A stretch of DNA of 64,000 nucleotides from Aralia elata. Lineage: Eukaryota; Streptophyta; Magnoliopsida; Apiales; Araliaceae. The DNA lies in the NCBI GenBank assembly GCA_034770075.1, contig JAVJAP010000334.1:434001-498000 (forward strand), written 5' to 3'. Shown piece after piece: positions 12,068-23,565 of this stretch (positions are counted from its first letter, which is position 1; each line of letters begins with the position of its first letter). The notes beneath the pieces are model-generated. The model made no database searches. It was given only the letters and a program-made list of their open reading frames with translations, and was not told the origin of the DNA. Both the position numbers and the translations under genes were made by a program.

Positions 12068-13684
12068 AATGGCTGATCTTCCACCTCCTAATCCTGGTTC
12101 CATATCTAGGGAGGAATTCGATGATTTTAAAAAACAGATGTTGGAAATGGCCACGATGCTGAAAGAGCAGTTCCTACTGAGATAAGATCCGCCAAACAAG
12201 GATCCGCCTAATATGACACCGCCGGGGGGTAACCAGAATCCTCCTAAAGATGATACAATCCTTTCTAAGGATGATCAACCCCAGCCTAAGGGTGAGCCAG
12301 TCATCCCCAAAGCCATTCCTATACCTAACAGGACAGTAATCACTATTCCAGAGGAGGGAGACATTGATGATCTTCGAAAGAAAATGAAGCAGATGGAGGA
12401 GACTATCCAATCTCTGAAAGGCATAGGTTCCCTGGGCAGGGTAAATTATTCAGATCTGTGTGTCTTTCCAGGAACTAGGTATCCGGAGAAGTTCAAGATC
12501 CCCGAATTTGAGAAATATAATGGGAAGGGAAACCCTTATACACACCTGAAGATATACATTGGGGAACTTGGGTCTTATGCAGAGGATGAAGGACTGAGGA
12601 TGCAGTTATTCCAAAAGAGCCTAACTGGAGAAGCGAGAACTTGGTATGCCCGCCTTGATAATGCTCGGATCCACAACTGGGAGGAGTTGGCCCATGCTTT
12701 CTTGACACAATACAGCTTCCAGGCACAGATGGCCCCAGACAGATATCAGCTGACAAAGATCAAGAAGCAACCAAAAGAATCTTTTAGGGATTATGCACAG
12801 CGGTGGAGGGGTATGGCTGCACAGGTGAATCACCCAATGAGCGAGGCGGAGATGGTAATGACCTTTGCGGATATTCAGGAAGCGCCCCATTATGAGCGAG
12901 TGATAGCGGGGATTGGAAGACCTTTTGCCGAAATGATAAAGCATGGAGAAATGGTTGACATGGGGTTAAAGTCTAGCAAGATCCGGGACTTCACCGCTCT
13001 AGAAACAGTTGCAGAGCAAATCCAGAGTGGAAACTATGGCAGTGCTTCCCACAGGACCCAAAAGAGAAGGGAGGAAGATGTTTCCCTCATTCTGCAAGGA
13101 TCATCTAGGAAGGTGGAGAATAGCCGTCCAGTGCAAATACAGAGAATTGTGCCACCCTGACAACCTAATTTCGATAATTAGAGGACGGACGGATGAAGAA
13201 GATTTGAGACAGCAAGAGATCGGGTATTCACCCCGCTTGGGGATCCTCTTGAACAGATTTTGGCAGTATTAATAGCACAGAGAAGGATAGTCGATTTGGC
13301 ACCCCCAATTGACCCAAAAGCGAGAGGATTTGACCCGAGTAAGAAGTGTGCATACCATTCAGGTTCCCCTGGTCATGATACTCAGGAATGCTGGGCGCTG
13401 AAGCACAAGATTCAGAACATGATCGATAGCGGGGAGATCGTGGGGGAACAGTCAGAGTCACAAAGTGTCAAAGTCAATCCCCTGCCTAAGTATTATGGGG
13501 AAGGGGTCAATGTGGTGGAAGCCAGCGAAGCCGGAGGACCACCAAGGCTGAATTATATAAAGGGAATTGATGAGGTGATTGACATGACAAGTGATCAGGG
13601 AGCGAAGCCGCCTTTCATCTGTCGCATTCCGACCGATCTGACCACCGACAACTGGACGATAGAGCCAGTAATATCCAAACGAGG
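12068..13684 (+). pseudogene. gag: Tat gag polyprotein region
   Basis: Gag builds the virus-like particle and binds the RNA. A single frame runs from the ATG at 12068 (MADLPPPNPGS), with a TAA at 12183 and three more stops at about 13158-13197. The rest is open. The capsid core is clear (PEKFKIPEFEKYNGKGNP, then LTGEARTWYARLD and KESFRDYAQRWR). A C-terminal zinc-binding-like motif, CAYHSGSPGHDTQECWALKH, lies near 13347. At least three of the four stops can be explained by single C-to-T changes in CAG or CGA. The protease that should follow is missing. The last coding bases run into a possible splice donor at 13685. Confidence 0.85.
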
Positions 13685-13855
13685 GTAAAATATGGCATCA
13701 GGGTGGTATACCCTGGATGGTGGGGGATGAATAGATACCAGTTTTGTTCTTTATTTTGAATTTTGCATGGTTATGTTATTTTGTCATGTTATTGTAAAGA
13801 TGATCATTGTGGGAAAATGACTTATATATCTGACAAATATTTTGTTTCATGTCAG
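13685..13855 (+). other. Candidate retroelement intron (171 bp)
   Basis: The donor is G|GTAAAA at 13685. The acceptor is TTTGTTTCATGTCAG, ending at 13855. The segment is T-rich and holds stops in the gag frame. Joining its flanks keeps the frame and links gag to the RT segment. Ogre-type elements are known to have an intron between the protease and RT regions, so the position fits. It is an inference from sequence only; exact ends could differ. Confidence 0.4.
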
Positions 13856-14849
13856 GTGTACCAATTTGAGTATTTCTTTCCTAACAAACGATGTTTCAAA
13901 TTTGAAAGATGACTATGATTTTGATATTGAGCTGGATTTCGATTTAATGGGCATTGAGTATGATGAGACAGATAATGACGACACGCCTGACGAGATCAAA
14001 GGATGGATCGAAGACAAACCCAAACCCAACTTAGACCAAACCATCACCATAAATATCGGAACCCCTGACAAACCCAAAGAGCTCAAGATAGGGACAGACC
14101 TGACCCCTAGCCAGAAAACAGAAATAACCGAGTTGCTAAGCCAGTATGAGGATGTTTTTGCCTGGTCTCATGAGGACGTCATCAGATTGTCCACCGACAT
14201 TGTGGTACACCGATTGCCCATCAAGGAGGGTTTCAAGCCTGTCAAGCAGAAACACCTCAATTCTGTCATTTACCGTCCTAAGATGAATGGGGCAGTGGAG
14301 GCTGCAAATAAGAATATCAAGAAGATCATGGCGAGAATGTCTGCTAATCATCGGGGATGGCCGGATCTGCTACCTCTCACCTTGCTAGCGTATAGAACGT
14401 CAGTACGTACTTCTACAGGGGCAACCCCTTACGCTCTGGTCTACGGAATAAAGGCTGTTCTGCCAGTTGAGGTTGAGATGGCGTCCCTCAGAATCTTGAT
14501 TGATGCTCAAATAAACGAGGAGGAGTGGATGCAAAGTCGGTACGACCAATTGGCCCTAATTGATGAAAGGAGGGTAGCGGCTGTTTTGCACGGCCAGTTA
14601 TATCAGCAAAGAATATCTCGATCATACGACAAAAAGGTAAGACCTCGGAAGTTCAAGGAAAATGACCCAGTGCTAAAGAGAGTCATGCCTTGTCAAGACG
14701 AAGCCAAAGGGAAGTTCGCCCCGAGCTGGGAAGGACCTTTTGTTATTAAGAAAGTGTTATCTGGAGGAGCCCTCATATTGCAAGAGATGGACGACGAGGT
14801 GTTTCCACAGCCCATAATTTCTGACTTGGTGAAGCGGTTCTACGCTTAA
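13856..14849 (+). CDS. RT N-terminus fused in frame to integrase C-terminus by deletion
   Basis: The open frame ends at the TAA at 14847. The first third is the pre-RT region and RT start (DLTPSQKTEITELLSQYEDV, FAWSHEDV, STDIVVHRLPIKEGFKPVKQK). It then jumps to the integrase (YRPKMNGAVEAANKNIKKI, LLAYRTSVRTSTGATPYALV, VEVEMASLR) and the C-terminal domain (FKENDPVLKRV, KFAPSWEGPFVIKKVLSGGAL). RT catalysis, RNase H and the DDE aspartates are gone. The junction is near 14255, where both sides share AAA-like bases. The product is intact as a frame but cannot be a working polymerase or integrase. Confidence 0.85.
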
Positions 14850-14894
14850 AAAAAAAATAAAAAATCGAATCAAAGCATCATTTTCTCCTCTTTC

Positions 14895-14975
14895 TTTGAG
14901 GAACGAACTACGTAGGACCTGATTTCCCGACTTGTGGGAATACGTAGGCAGCCATCAGGGCACGGTCCAATTCTT
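14895..14975 (+). other. Conserved Tat downstream block with repeated TACGTAGG
   Basis: GAACGAACTACGTAGGACCT at 14901 is followed by GGAATACGTAGGCAGCC at 14938. From memory this pair is widely conserved directly after integrase in plant Tat elements. It is noncoding; its role is unknown. Confidence 0.55.
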
Positions 14976-15539
14976 TACAAAAATAATACTTTCTCTAACC
15001 AAAACCGATTCCCAACAGCCAGAAAAAACCTTCCTATACCCTCGAACCCTGCTCAAAACCAGCCACCTAATCAGCTTCAATGACATAACCCTAACCCAAC
15101 CAAACAGTTAGCCAAAATATAAGACTCAGTCCAATGAAATCAACAGGGGTGCGGCGATATCTGTCAAATCTCCATCAAGACTTGAGAAGAGAAAGAAGGC
15201 GAAATATCAAAATCGTGGTTAGCTGGATAAAATGAGGGTCCAATGAAAGGCAATGATACGACAAAAAAGGGAAAATGACTGAATTTAAATGCATGTCTAT
15301 ATCTATAAGTCGTTTTGTTACAAGATTTCTCTTTCGATAACCGATGAAACTGACATAGTCTATGCAGGAAATAAAATGATCTACAAATCTGAAACTAACT
15401 GAAGCATGATGGATAAGGTGGTGGATAGATCTGAAGCATCGGCATCCCCTGCAATCTGCTGCCCCATCATGTCGATGCGATCCAATAAAGCAGTGGCTCG
15501 ACTAACAGTCTCGGAGTGAGCATCTATGACTGCCCTAGT
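14976..15539 (+). other. Unassigned Tat interior
   Basis: This lies between the conserved block and the end of the antisense ORF. I see no protein signature or repeat. Confidence 0.4.
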
Positions 15540-16925
15540 CTAAAATACAATGGCATCTCTGTCAGCAAAGGCAACATCTCTGGCCAAAATAGTAGCATCT
15601 CTCTCAACAAGAGCAGCGTCCCTCTCAACCTCAGTAGTAATCAAGGCCAGTCGGATCTGGCCATCCTCAGTAACCCGACTAAGGGCAGAATGAGCTGAGA
15701 TGGAATAAGGAATATGGGCGGGAGTAAAGAATCCTTCTAAATCATGTCTGGACATCATCTCTGTAGACTCAGGAGGAACAGATACCTCTGGGGTGGTATG
15801 ATCTGTGGAAATCACTCGAGAGTCATCAAATACTCCGGTCTGACTCAAACCAACCACACTAGAGTCTCCGTGCAACTATTGCATATAGGCAGATGTCTGA
15901 ATGGGGCAACTCTCAAAATACTCGGCAAAGACCCTACGAGACCAAAGATCATATACCCGCAGTAGATCTCCCTCTGTCTGGGGTGATATGGGGAATCGGT
16001 AGTTGGCTGCGCCCGTGAAAGGGTGAAAATCCTGTATCTGATCAAACTGCCCCATAACCACCAAGGGATGATAAGTCGTCATGCCCCTCAAGCCAGAAAT
16101 AGGGATGAAATCCAAGGTGGGCACATGAGTCGAGAAGCTCATGAAGGAGCAATAACCCGAATAGATCAAGAGATGAAAGGGCTCCTCAATAGACGATAAG
16201 AATTCTATCCAGGAAACCACATCAACACCGCTCATAGGACAGAATGAGAATTGCATGGCTATGTCGTGGCTGAAGCAAAACCCATGGCGACAGAAATGAC
16301 CGATGGGGCTGAGATGGCTCATAAACCATACATACAACAAAACAGAGCTCCCTCTGAACACTCTGCCTCGGAAAGACTGACAATATGAGGCTGACATGTA
16401 GGTATCTGCTAGTATCATAGGAATAATGGTGTGAGCCTCCTGAAGGGCTCTAACGGCTGCAATAACTCGCATATCCAACATATCGGATCCGGCTGGCAGA
16501 TACAAAACTGAGATAACACAAGCCATCAAAACATCTACTCTTAAAGCGCCCCAGTGCTCCTCAGACACGGAAAAATCACCAGAGAATAGATGAAAACTGT
16601 CGGATGAGCCGAATCGGTTAATCAGGAAATTAAGGGGAACTAGATGGTCTGATGTGATCACCGATAACAGGACTGTCCTTTGCAAATTAGTAAAAGTCAA
16701 GAACTGACGGCGCATGGCACCAGCTGTGACCCTGGCACAAGGACCATCCAAAGACAAGCCGGTAAAGCGACGTACTCCTCGAACACATGACGGGCAGGGG
16801 TCCAATAGCTCTGAATACCCTCCACAAAGCCCGCCGGCACCTAAAAGGATAACAAGGACCAGGAATGTCCGAGAAGACCATCTGCAGTAACCCTGTCGCC
16901 CGGCGACAAACTGTCCAACCAGCAA
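15540..16925 (-). pseudogene. Antisense extra ORF of the Tat element (DUF7745-like)
   Basis: A 349-residue frame (16925-15876) continues in the same frame after one TAG for 111 more residues to 15540, so the intact product was about 460 residues. By recall, its core follows the plant DUF7745 pattern: EEHWGALRVDVL near residue 123, MILADTYMSA near 170, RGSSVLLYVWFMSHL near 191, then DVVSWIEFL, LDFIPISGLRGM and HPLVVMGQF. The tail after the stop (VERDAALVERDATILARD) is heptad-like, as expected for a coiled coil. The first 70 residues are probably not genuine, and a second frame overlaps there (17106-16687), suggesting a frameshift. Antisense ORFs at this place, before the 3' LTR, are known in Tat elements; function is unknown. 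Confidence 0.7.
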
Positions 16926-17209
16926 AAAAGCCTGCCAACCAACCCTGTGGGAGGACCGAGATCCGAACGTACCACGGCGTCCGGTGACGACATATGTGAA
17001 AAAATAGTATTAAAAAGACTGTGCAGGGGTCATTCTCTATCCATGAATAAAAAGCATGCATCATACAGTTAATAATAGAGCAATCTATCAATTTTTTAAA
17101 ATCCATGTGACTTGTTATATGAAAATAAAATACGAGATTTCAACCAATCGGGCGTGGAACACGACGAATCGAATTGTCGGGGTAAGACCCGGCAGGAACG
17201 AGGTGATTT

Positions 17210-18140
17210 ACGATTCGATCAACCGGATACGAGACCCGGTGATTACGAGAAGAGCGACTGGATACGAGACCCGGCGCAGACAAGACGATCAACCGGATAC
17301 GAGATCCGGTGATCACGAAACGAGCAACCGGATACGAGACCCGGCGCAGACAAGACGATCAACCGGATACGAGACCTGGTGTTTACGAGACGAGCGACCG
17401 GATACGAGACCCAGCGTAGATAAGACGATCATCCGGATACGAGACCCGGTGATTACGAGAAGAGCGACCGTATACGAGACCCGGTGCAGACAAGACGATC
17501 AACCGGATACGAGACCCGGTGATTACGAGAGGAGCGACCGGATACGAGACCCGGCGTAGACAAGACGATCATCCGGATACGAGACCCGGTGATTACGAGA
17601 CGAGCGACCGGATACGAGACCCGGTGCAGATACAGACGAATCAATCAACCAGAGACGAGACCCAGTGCCGACGAGACGATTGACCGGATACGAGACCCGG
17701 TGCAGACGAGTCGACCAATCGGAGACGAGAACCGATACAGACAAATCAATCAACCGGAGATGAGACCCGGTGCCGACGAGACGATTGACCAGATACGAGA
17801 CCCGGTGCAGACGAGTCAACCAATCGTAGACGAGAACCGATACAAACAAATCAATCAACTGGAGACGAGACCCGGTGCCGACGAGACGATTGACCGGATA
17901 CGAGACCCAGTGCAGACGAGTCGACCAATCGGAGACGAGAACCGATATAGACAAATCAATCAACCGGAGACGAGACCCGGTGCCGACGAGACGATTAACT
18001 AGATACGAGACCCGGTGCAGACGAGTCGACCAATCAGAGACGAGAACTGGTGCAGAGGGGTCGACCAATCGGAGACGAGAACCGATACATGCGAGTCGAC
18101 CAATCGGAGACGAGAACCGATACCGACGAGACGATCGATC
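17210..18140 (+). repeat. 35-bp minisatellite with dimeric, then trimeric, higher-order units
   Basis: The basic unit is 35 bp, of the form GATACGAGACCCGG plus a variable half. From 17239 to about 17640 the phase repeats exactly every 70 bp (17239, 17309, 17379, 17449, 17519, 17589). From 17665 to 17980 it repeats every 105 bp (17665, 17770, 17875, 17980). So a dimer array gives way to a trimer array. It lies between the antisense ORF and the polypurine tract, the place where Tat elements are known to spawn satellites. Long open frames across it are artefacts of a period divisible by three. Confidence 0.92.
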
Positions 18141-18492
18141 GGGTACGAGATACGACAGTTATAAGACGACGACGATGCTAAGACGACGACAATTACGAGA
18201 CAGAGCACGACGTTTGCGATAACGATTATCGCAACGACCTGTCAGAGACGGAACCTGACAACAATGATGCGATCGGTGATTGACTCCTATTGAGATCGAT
18301 ACTCGCAATAAGTTTACGATTGCATGATGCATTGACACCTTTACGAATGTTTGCATGCCTTACATTTTGTGTTGCACCATAAGCTATATGTGTTGCATCA
18401 TGTATGTACTGTCATTCTTATGCACTGTCATTCATGCATCGGATGTCTACTTCTTTATCATGTTCATTTTATTAAACATTTCATAAACATGA
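18141..18492 (+). other. Unassigned Tat 3' region
   Basis: The repeat decays into CGACGACGA-rich sequence up to about 18240. The remainder has TGCAT-rich noncoding sequence. Nothing else is recognised. Confidence 0.4.
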
Positions 18493-18506
18493 TAAAGAGG
18501 GGCAGC
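18493..18506 (+). other. Polypurine tract of the Tat element
   Basis: AAAGAGGGGCAGC directly precedes the 3' LTR start TGTAGACACC and is the expected plus-strand primer. Confidence 0.85.
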
Positions 18507-20587
18507 TGTAGACACCCAAATTTTGCACTTCGTATACTAACCCTGACAGGAGGGCAAAATCATCAATTAACCCAGCCTACGAGAACGAAAGGTGGACATA
18601 AGTACGAACACTCAAAGCTATCGCAACGACTTGCGATCAAAGCCGACACGACAACGATCAAAGCTGAATAATATGGCACGTTTCCCAGCGGTTCCCGGAC
18701 TGTAAAATACAAGCCTTTCAGCGAAAACCAACGGTACGACACGAGAATCGAGGTGCGATACAAAAATTTAGAAAATCAGCCCAGCCAGCTGCGGATTGAT
18801 CTGCGGCCAATGATTAAAATAAACTGAAGTGCGCGGCGGGCGCGAAGAAACTGAGGCCAGCCGCGGATCAATCTGTGGCCAGTCGCGGATCAATCTGCGG
18901 CCAGCCGCGGATCTATCTGCGGCTGCCCCTGGTCACCCTTTATCAGCGCATTCCTTCATTTGGCATACAGAAGAGAGTTGAACAACAACGGAAGAAATTT
19001 TGGAAGAGGAAGAAAATAGCAGCAGGCAGCAGCGAGTTAGGGAGAGAAAAGAAAGAAAATAATGAGGATTTGTACTCCTTTTTGGGAGATTATAGCACAT
19101 ATATTTCCTACTCTATTCAATACACAAGTTTATACACATCGTGGGGATTATTTGCAAGGTGAAAAACCCTTTCTTATAGCATTTTTATTATATCATTTTG
19201 TTAAACTTTTATCATTTGGGCTATATTAAATGTAGTTTTTCTTATATATTATTGACGATACGAGGATTGAGGACTATTAGTGAGGGTTCCAACGGAACAA
19301 AATTCTTCCTAATGGTCCGATGATATCCATTTGGTGATTTTTAGTTCGTTATGGTAATGAATTAGGCGTAGTGTATTTAAATTGCTATTTTAGGATATTG
19401 TGATGTGTTAGGCAACTCGGTGTTATTCATTGGTGTGTTATCTATTTTGCGGGTGTATAGTAATTTTGGATGTGAGCCTAGAAATGCGACCCCGTGGTCC
19501 AAATCCGATGATGGACATTCTTGAGTGTATGTAATAGGATCGATGTACCCTCATTGTAAATTATAATTGTCGGGCCTTAAAACGATATCGGGTTTAAGGC
19601 CCTGTAATAGTGAAATATGTGGTTGTGGGCGTTTGGGGTTATTTTGATGGCTCACATGCCCATGAATAGCCCCAACGCATTTTGATGCTTGATTTGATTC
19701 ACGACACAAAAATTGATTTCAAAGCTAAACGATGAAGATTTCCATAAAATCAATCAAATTAAGTTATTAGCACCACGAGGCTTAAAGTTGAAAGTGTTAA
19801 TGAATGTCGATTTTTACTTAAACGAGGAGGCAAAAGAAAAAATCGTTTTCAAACATCACAAGAATGGTTTTATAAAAAATCAAATAACGTTTTATTAAAT
19901 CTTCGTGCATAGGGTTAAAGAGATCCTAGAAGTTGCCCGTCACTTTATTTACGAAAGCAATGTATAGGTCTCGATTCCTATTTTGACGAAGGTTTAAAAA
20001 CTCTTGTTTTGCCAAAACGACACCTAATGAAAATCTCATGGCTTTTGACAATTAAAATCAAACCTTTCTCATAAATAATAAGGCTTTCTCGTATAGGCCG
20101 AAAGACATTCTAAAGCATTCTCAAAATAAAACACGACTCTTCATAAAAAACCAAATGGTTTCTTCATGCAAACTCACCACAACATTCACATAAGCACACA
20201 CACGCGCGCACACACACATTTTAAGGATTAAAGGATAGGAAAAGCATCAAGATTGCGGTAACCGTGTTTCACGGAAGTCGGGGGGGTGCCTAACACCTTC
20301 CCCTCGCTTAAGCAAGCCCCCGAACTCTATGAATCTCGGTTTGCAGACCAATTAATTCGGAGTCGCATATGAGCCAGTGATTTACGAAAACGAAACTCAG
20401 ATGAGTTGGTACATCCATTTCAAATATACCAACTGGCGACTCTGGTCAATTGGCTCATCATAAAAAACGATCTTTCAAAACCCTGTCGACATTTGTGCCG
20501 ACCTTTTCCCAAAAAATCATCTAACAAAAAGGCTAAAATTGGAAAAGGTAATAATCACCAATGAAGTGATTCGTCCCGGCGTCGACA
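18507..20587 (+). repeat. 3' LTR of the Tat element (2081 bp)
   Basis: It has the same ends as the 5' LTR (TGTAGACACC...GGCGTCGACA), followed by the target duplication atcca. It differs from the 5' LTR by scattered substitutions and by about six fewer minisatellite units, so the insertion is fairly young compared with the decayed host element. Confidence 0.92.
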
Positions 20588-20592
20588 ATCCA

Positions 20593-22080
20593 TAAATGGA
20601 TCATCGTACCTTAAAACACGATTTGCTTCAACCTTTGAAACAAATTCCTCTAGTTGTATCATACATACATTCTCCTCAAGTCTTCATTGAGGAAGGATGT
20701 CTCCACATCCATTTTGCCAGATTTCGTAATAAGCTGCAATCACAAGCAAAATCCAAATGGACATGAGCATTACCCGGTAATAAGGTTTTATCACAGTCAA
20801 CTCCTTGACTTTATTTGAAACCTTTTAAACAGGTCTGGTCTCATAGGTCTTTACCTTGCCAATTGCCCTAGTCTTTCTCTTAAAGACCCATTTACACCCT
20901 CTAGGCACTATGCCTTTCGGTGGAGTAACCAGAGTCTATACTTGGTTCTCATACATGGAGTCCATTTCAGATTTTATGGCCATCTGCCATTTCTTTGACT
21001 GTCTTCTACTCATAGCCTCATCGTATATAACTTGATCATCATCCTCTATGATGCGTACCTCATCATCATCCTCTATGATGAATCCATACCTCCTAGGTAT
21101 CTTCGGTGCTCTTCCAGATTTACGATTCAGTTGTGGTACAATAGGTCTATCTACAGGTCCCTCGGTTTGACTAAAAGTGCTTTGTGGTTCTTGAACTCTT
21201 TTAAGATCTATTACCCTCTCACTAGCTCCTTCAATGATAAACACCTTTTATCCAAGAAGGCAGCGTGTAGGATTATAGTAATAATACCCTAAACTTTCTT
21301 TAGGATATCCCACAACTCTGCACTTGTCAGATTTTGTCTCAAACTTATCTTTGAAACCTTTTCACATAAGTTGGACAACCCCTTATCTTAACATACTTAA
21401 GATTAAAAATCTTCCCTATCCATAACTTTTATAGAATCTTGGGGCCGAATTTTGAGGTTACCTTATTTTGTAGATATGCAGCCGTTTCTAGGGCATAACC
21501 CCAGAAGGATACTAGAATGTTGGTAAAAATCATTATGGATTGCACCATATTCTACATGGTACAATTTTCCTTTTTAGATACACCAATCAATTATTGCGTA
21601 TCATGAAACGTCCATTATGAGAAAAATACCATTTTGAGATGATCTAGAAACTTATTGCATAAGTATTCCTTCCTCGATCTGATCAAAGAATCTTAATATT
21701 TTGTCAATTTGTTTCACTTCTGAATTCTTTGAACCTTTCAAATGATTCAGACTTGTATTTCATCAAATACATATATTCAACTCTTTGAATGATCATTTCC
21801 TTTTCTTTTACTAGTTTGTTCAATTTGCAAAATTATATTTCATGTAAGTCAAGTTTACAAAGTCCATCAAATGATCTTCCAGTTTCAAATAAAACATTAT
21901 CATTATAAATAGGACAATAATTGTTCTTAAATATAATACCAGAACCTTACTTGTCCAACAACGGAAGTAATAATGTTTCTTAAGAGAACTGGAACATAAT
22001 AACAAATTATTAACTTAATAGACTTGCCCGTAGGCAACACTAAACTATAAGTTCCTACGGCTAATGTAACAACCATTACT
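20593..22080 (-). pseudogene. Copia RT N-terminus and integrase remnant
   Basis: This continues the Angela-like pol beyond the Tat insertion. At 21244-20936 the segment before RT is readable (SGRAPKIPRRYGFIIEDDDE, SKKWQMAIKSEMDSMYENQV). The next residues at 20935-20870, GCKWVFKRK-like, are broken by stops. From 21250 to 22080 the integrase and its C-terminal part are too decayed to align, though short pieces such as LGYPKESLG-like text remain. No catalytic triad can be traced. Confidence 0.65.
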
Positions 22081-22350
22081 CCATTCTTCGCACGTAAGAT
22101 TACTTACTCTTTGTTTAGTTTTCTAGTTCTGCTTAGTCTCTGTATTGGATTGCATACGTGAGAACTATAGCCGGTATCTAATACCCAAGTAGAACCTTGA
22201 CTTACAGAAAGATTTATTTCAATGATGAACAAACCTATATCTGTAACCGAAGCTTCACTAAGCTTCTTCTGGTTAGCCTCTGCAAGATGCTCCTTACAGT
22301 TTCCTTTCCAATATCCAGGCTTATTGCAGTGGAAGCAAACTCCTTGGCTA
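22081..22350 (-). pseudogene. Copia zinc knuckle and protease fragment
   Basis: On the minus strand the knuckle FHCNKPGYWKGNCKEH (CCHC type with altered residues) is followed by the linker and by GSTWVLDTGYSSHVCNPIQ, the aspartic protease active site (D-T-G) of copia elements with its SSH motif. Stops follow at about 22120. This fixes the order gag, protease on the minus strand. Confidence 0.75.
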
Positions 22351-23070
22351 TCTGCATCAGTTTTGTTCTTAGTGTCCTTAGTTATTGCCTTTCCTTATAC
22401 CTTCTTTTAAGAAGATCCTTTGACCCTCTTCCGCTTCCTGGAAGAATCATCTACTAGTAAGGCTTGGTCTTTCTTGATTGGAAAGTGACTCTTTACAGTT
22501 TTTAACGTGTTTAAGCAACTCATGCAGGTTAACATATAGCTTGTTCATGTGGAAAATTCACAACAAATTGTGAGAAAGAGTCCGGGAGTGACTGCAAGAT
22601 CAAATCTTGGATCAACTCTTCATCCAATACAAAACCCAGTTGTCCTAATTGTTCAATCAGGTTGATCATTTTTAGGACATTTGTCTATACTGTAGTGCCA
22701 TCAATTATTCTAGATTGGAAGAGCTCTTTAGATATCTAATATCTAGCAGTCCTACTTTTCTCACCATTCAACTCCTTGAAGGTGCAGGAGTACAGTAAGA
22801 GCATCCATAGTTTCATGCTGACGCTGAAGCTCGTTACTCATGGATCCAAGCATGATGTATTGAGCCAACTGTGCATCATCTTGCCACTTTCTAAAAGTAG
22901 CAATCTCTTCCTTAAAGGCATTGTCTGCAACTATTGCAGGGATAGGCATATTAAGGATATAAGATAGCTTTTCAGCCTTGAGAACTATTCTCAGATTCCT
23001 TAACTAGTCCGTGTTATTTGGTCCAGTTAATTACCATCTAATATGCTCCGCAGTGATAGTAAATTAGACA
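22351..23070 (-). pseudogene. gag: Copia gag fragment
   Basis: Minus-strand text includes EEIATFRKWQDDAQLAQYIM and LGSMSNELQRQHETMDA, then LIQDLILQSLPDSFSQFVVN and MNKLYVNLHELL. These follow the copia UBN2-type gag pattern (W..D...A...I...L, then ...L..LP..Y..F...). The frame is interrupted several times. Confidence 0.75.
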
Positions 23071-23277
23071 TTGTAAAATTTTGTAAAATGAATTTGTAAT
23101 TTAACAACATTTTAGCATACATTCATTTAATTAATTACCAAAATAAATTAGGTCTTTATTTTAAATTGGTATCTCTCACTTTTTCATCAAACTATATTAC
23201 CCTCAATATATAGTTCGACAAATCTAATTAAAGGTCTGCTAGTGAGAATAAGGATCCCATTTCAAATGTATATAGCC

Positions 23278-23565
23278 TTGTGGTGCCACAACAAACGATA
23301 TATAAATAAATAGGTAGACAATTATTGTCAATTACATCTCTATATAATTTCTTGTATTTTGCCTCTTAGATTATTTTGATCAAGTGATGACACATCCGAA
23401 TCAAAATTATCCAAGTTAAGTCCATCCTAGCACTTCCATATATTCGAAAGAAAAACACTGTCCTTATGGTGACACAACAAAACAACATCGTTCAGTCTAT
23501 TTATAAGCATCAAATGTGGTAAGATAACATCTTAAATATTTAATACTTACCTTGTGGTGACACAA
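23278..23565. repeat. Three dispersed TTGTGGTGACACAA hairpin motifs
   Basis: Copies lie at 23278-23291 (TTGTGGTGCCACAA), 23464-23477 (TTATGGTGACACAA) and 23552-23565 (TTGTGGTGACACAA). Each can pair TTGTG with CACAA around a four-base loop. They sit in the leader, where packaging or dimer signals would be expected. Confidence 0.6.

Larger units (their letters stand above)
9070..20587 (+). mobile_element. Tat/Ogre-like Ty3 retrotransposon, complete but internally deleted
   Basis: It is bounded by two near-identical LTRs and a perfect 5-bp target duplication. The order is LTR, Arg-tRNA-type primer site, gag, candidate intron, RT-integrase deletion chimera, conserved noncoding block, antisense ORF, minisatellite, polypurine tract, LTR. 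The large interior, the primer sequence TGGCGACTCTGCTGG, the antisense ORF and the tandem repeats before the 3' LTR are all hallmarks of the Tat/Ogre branch. Protease, most of RT, RNase H and the integrase core are missing, so it cannot move on its own. Confidence 0.9.

Noticed and set aside
17210..18140. CRISPR-like array
   Set aside because: There are no unique spacers: the whole 35-bp unit repeats, and the sequence context is a plant retrotransposon.
17056..18222. Several open frames of 66-181 residues on both strands, rich in RIRDP or RLVGTGS
   Set aside because: They are translations of the 35-bp minisatellite; the 105-bp period is divisible by three, so stops are missed in several frames.
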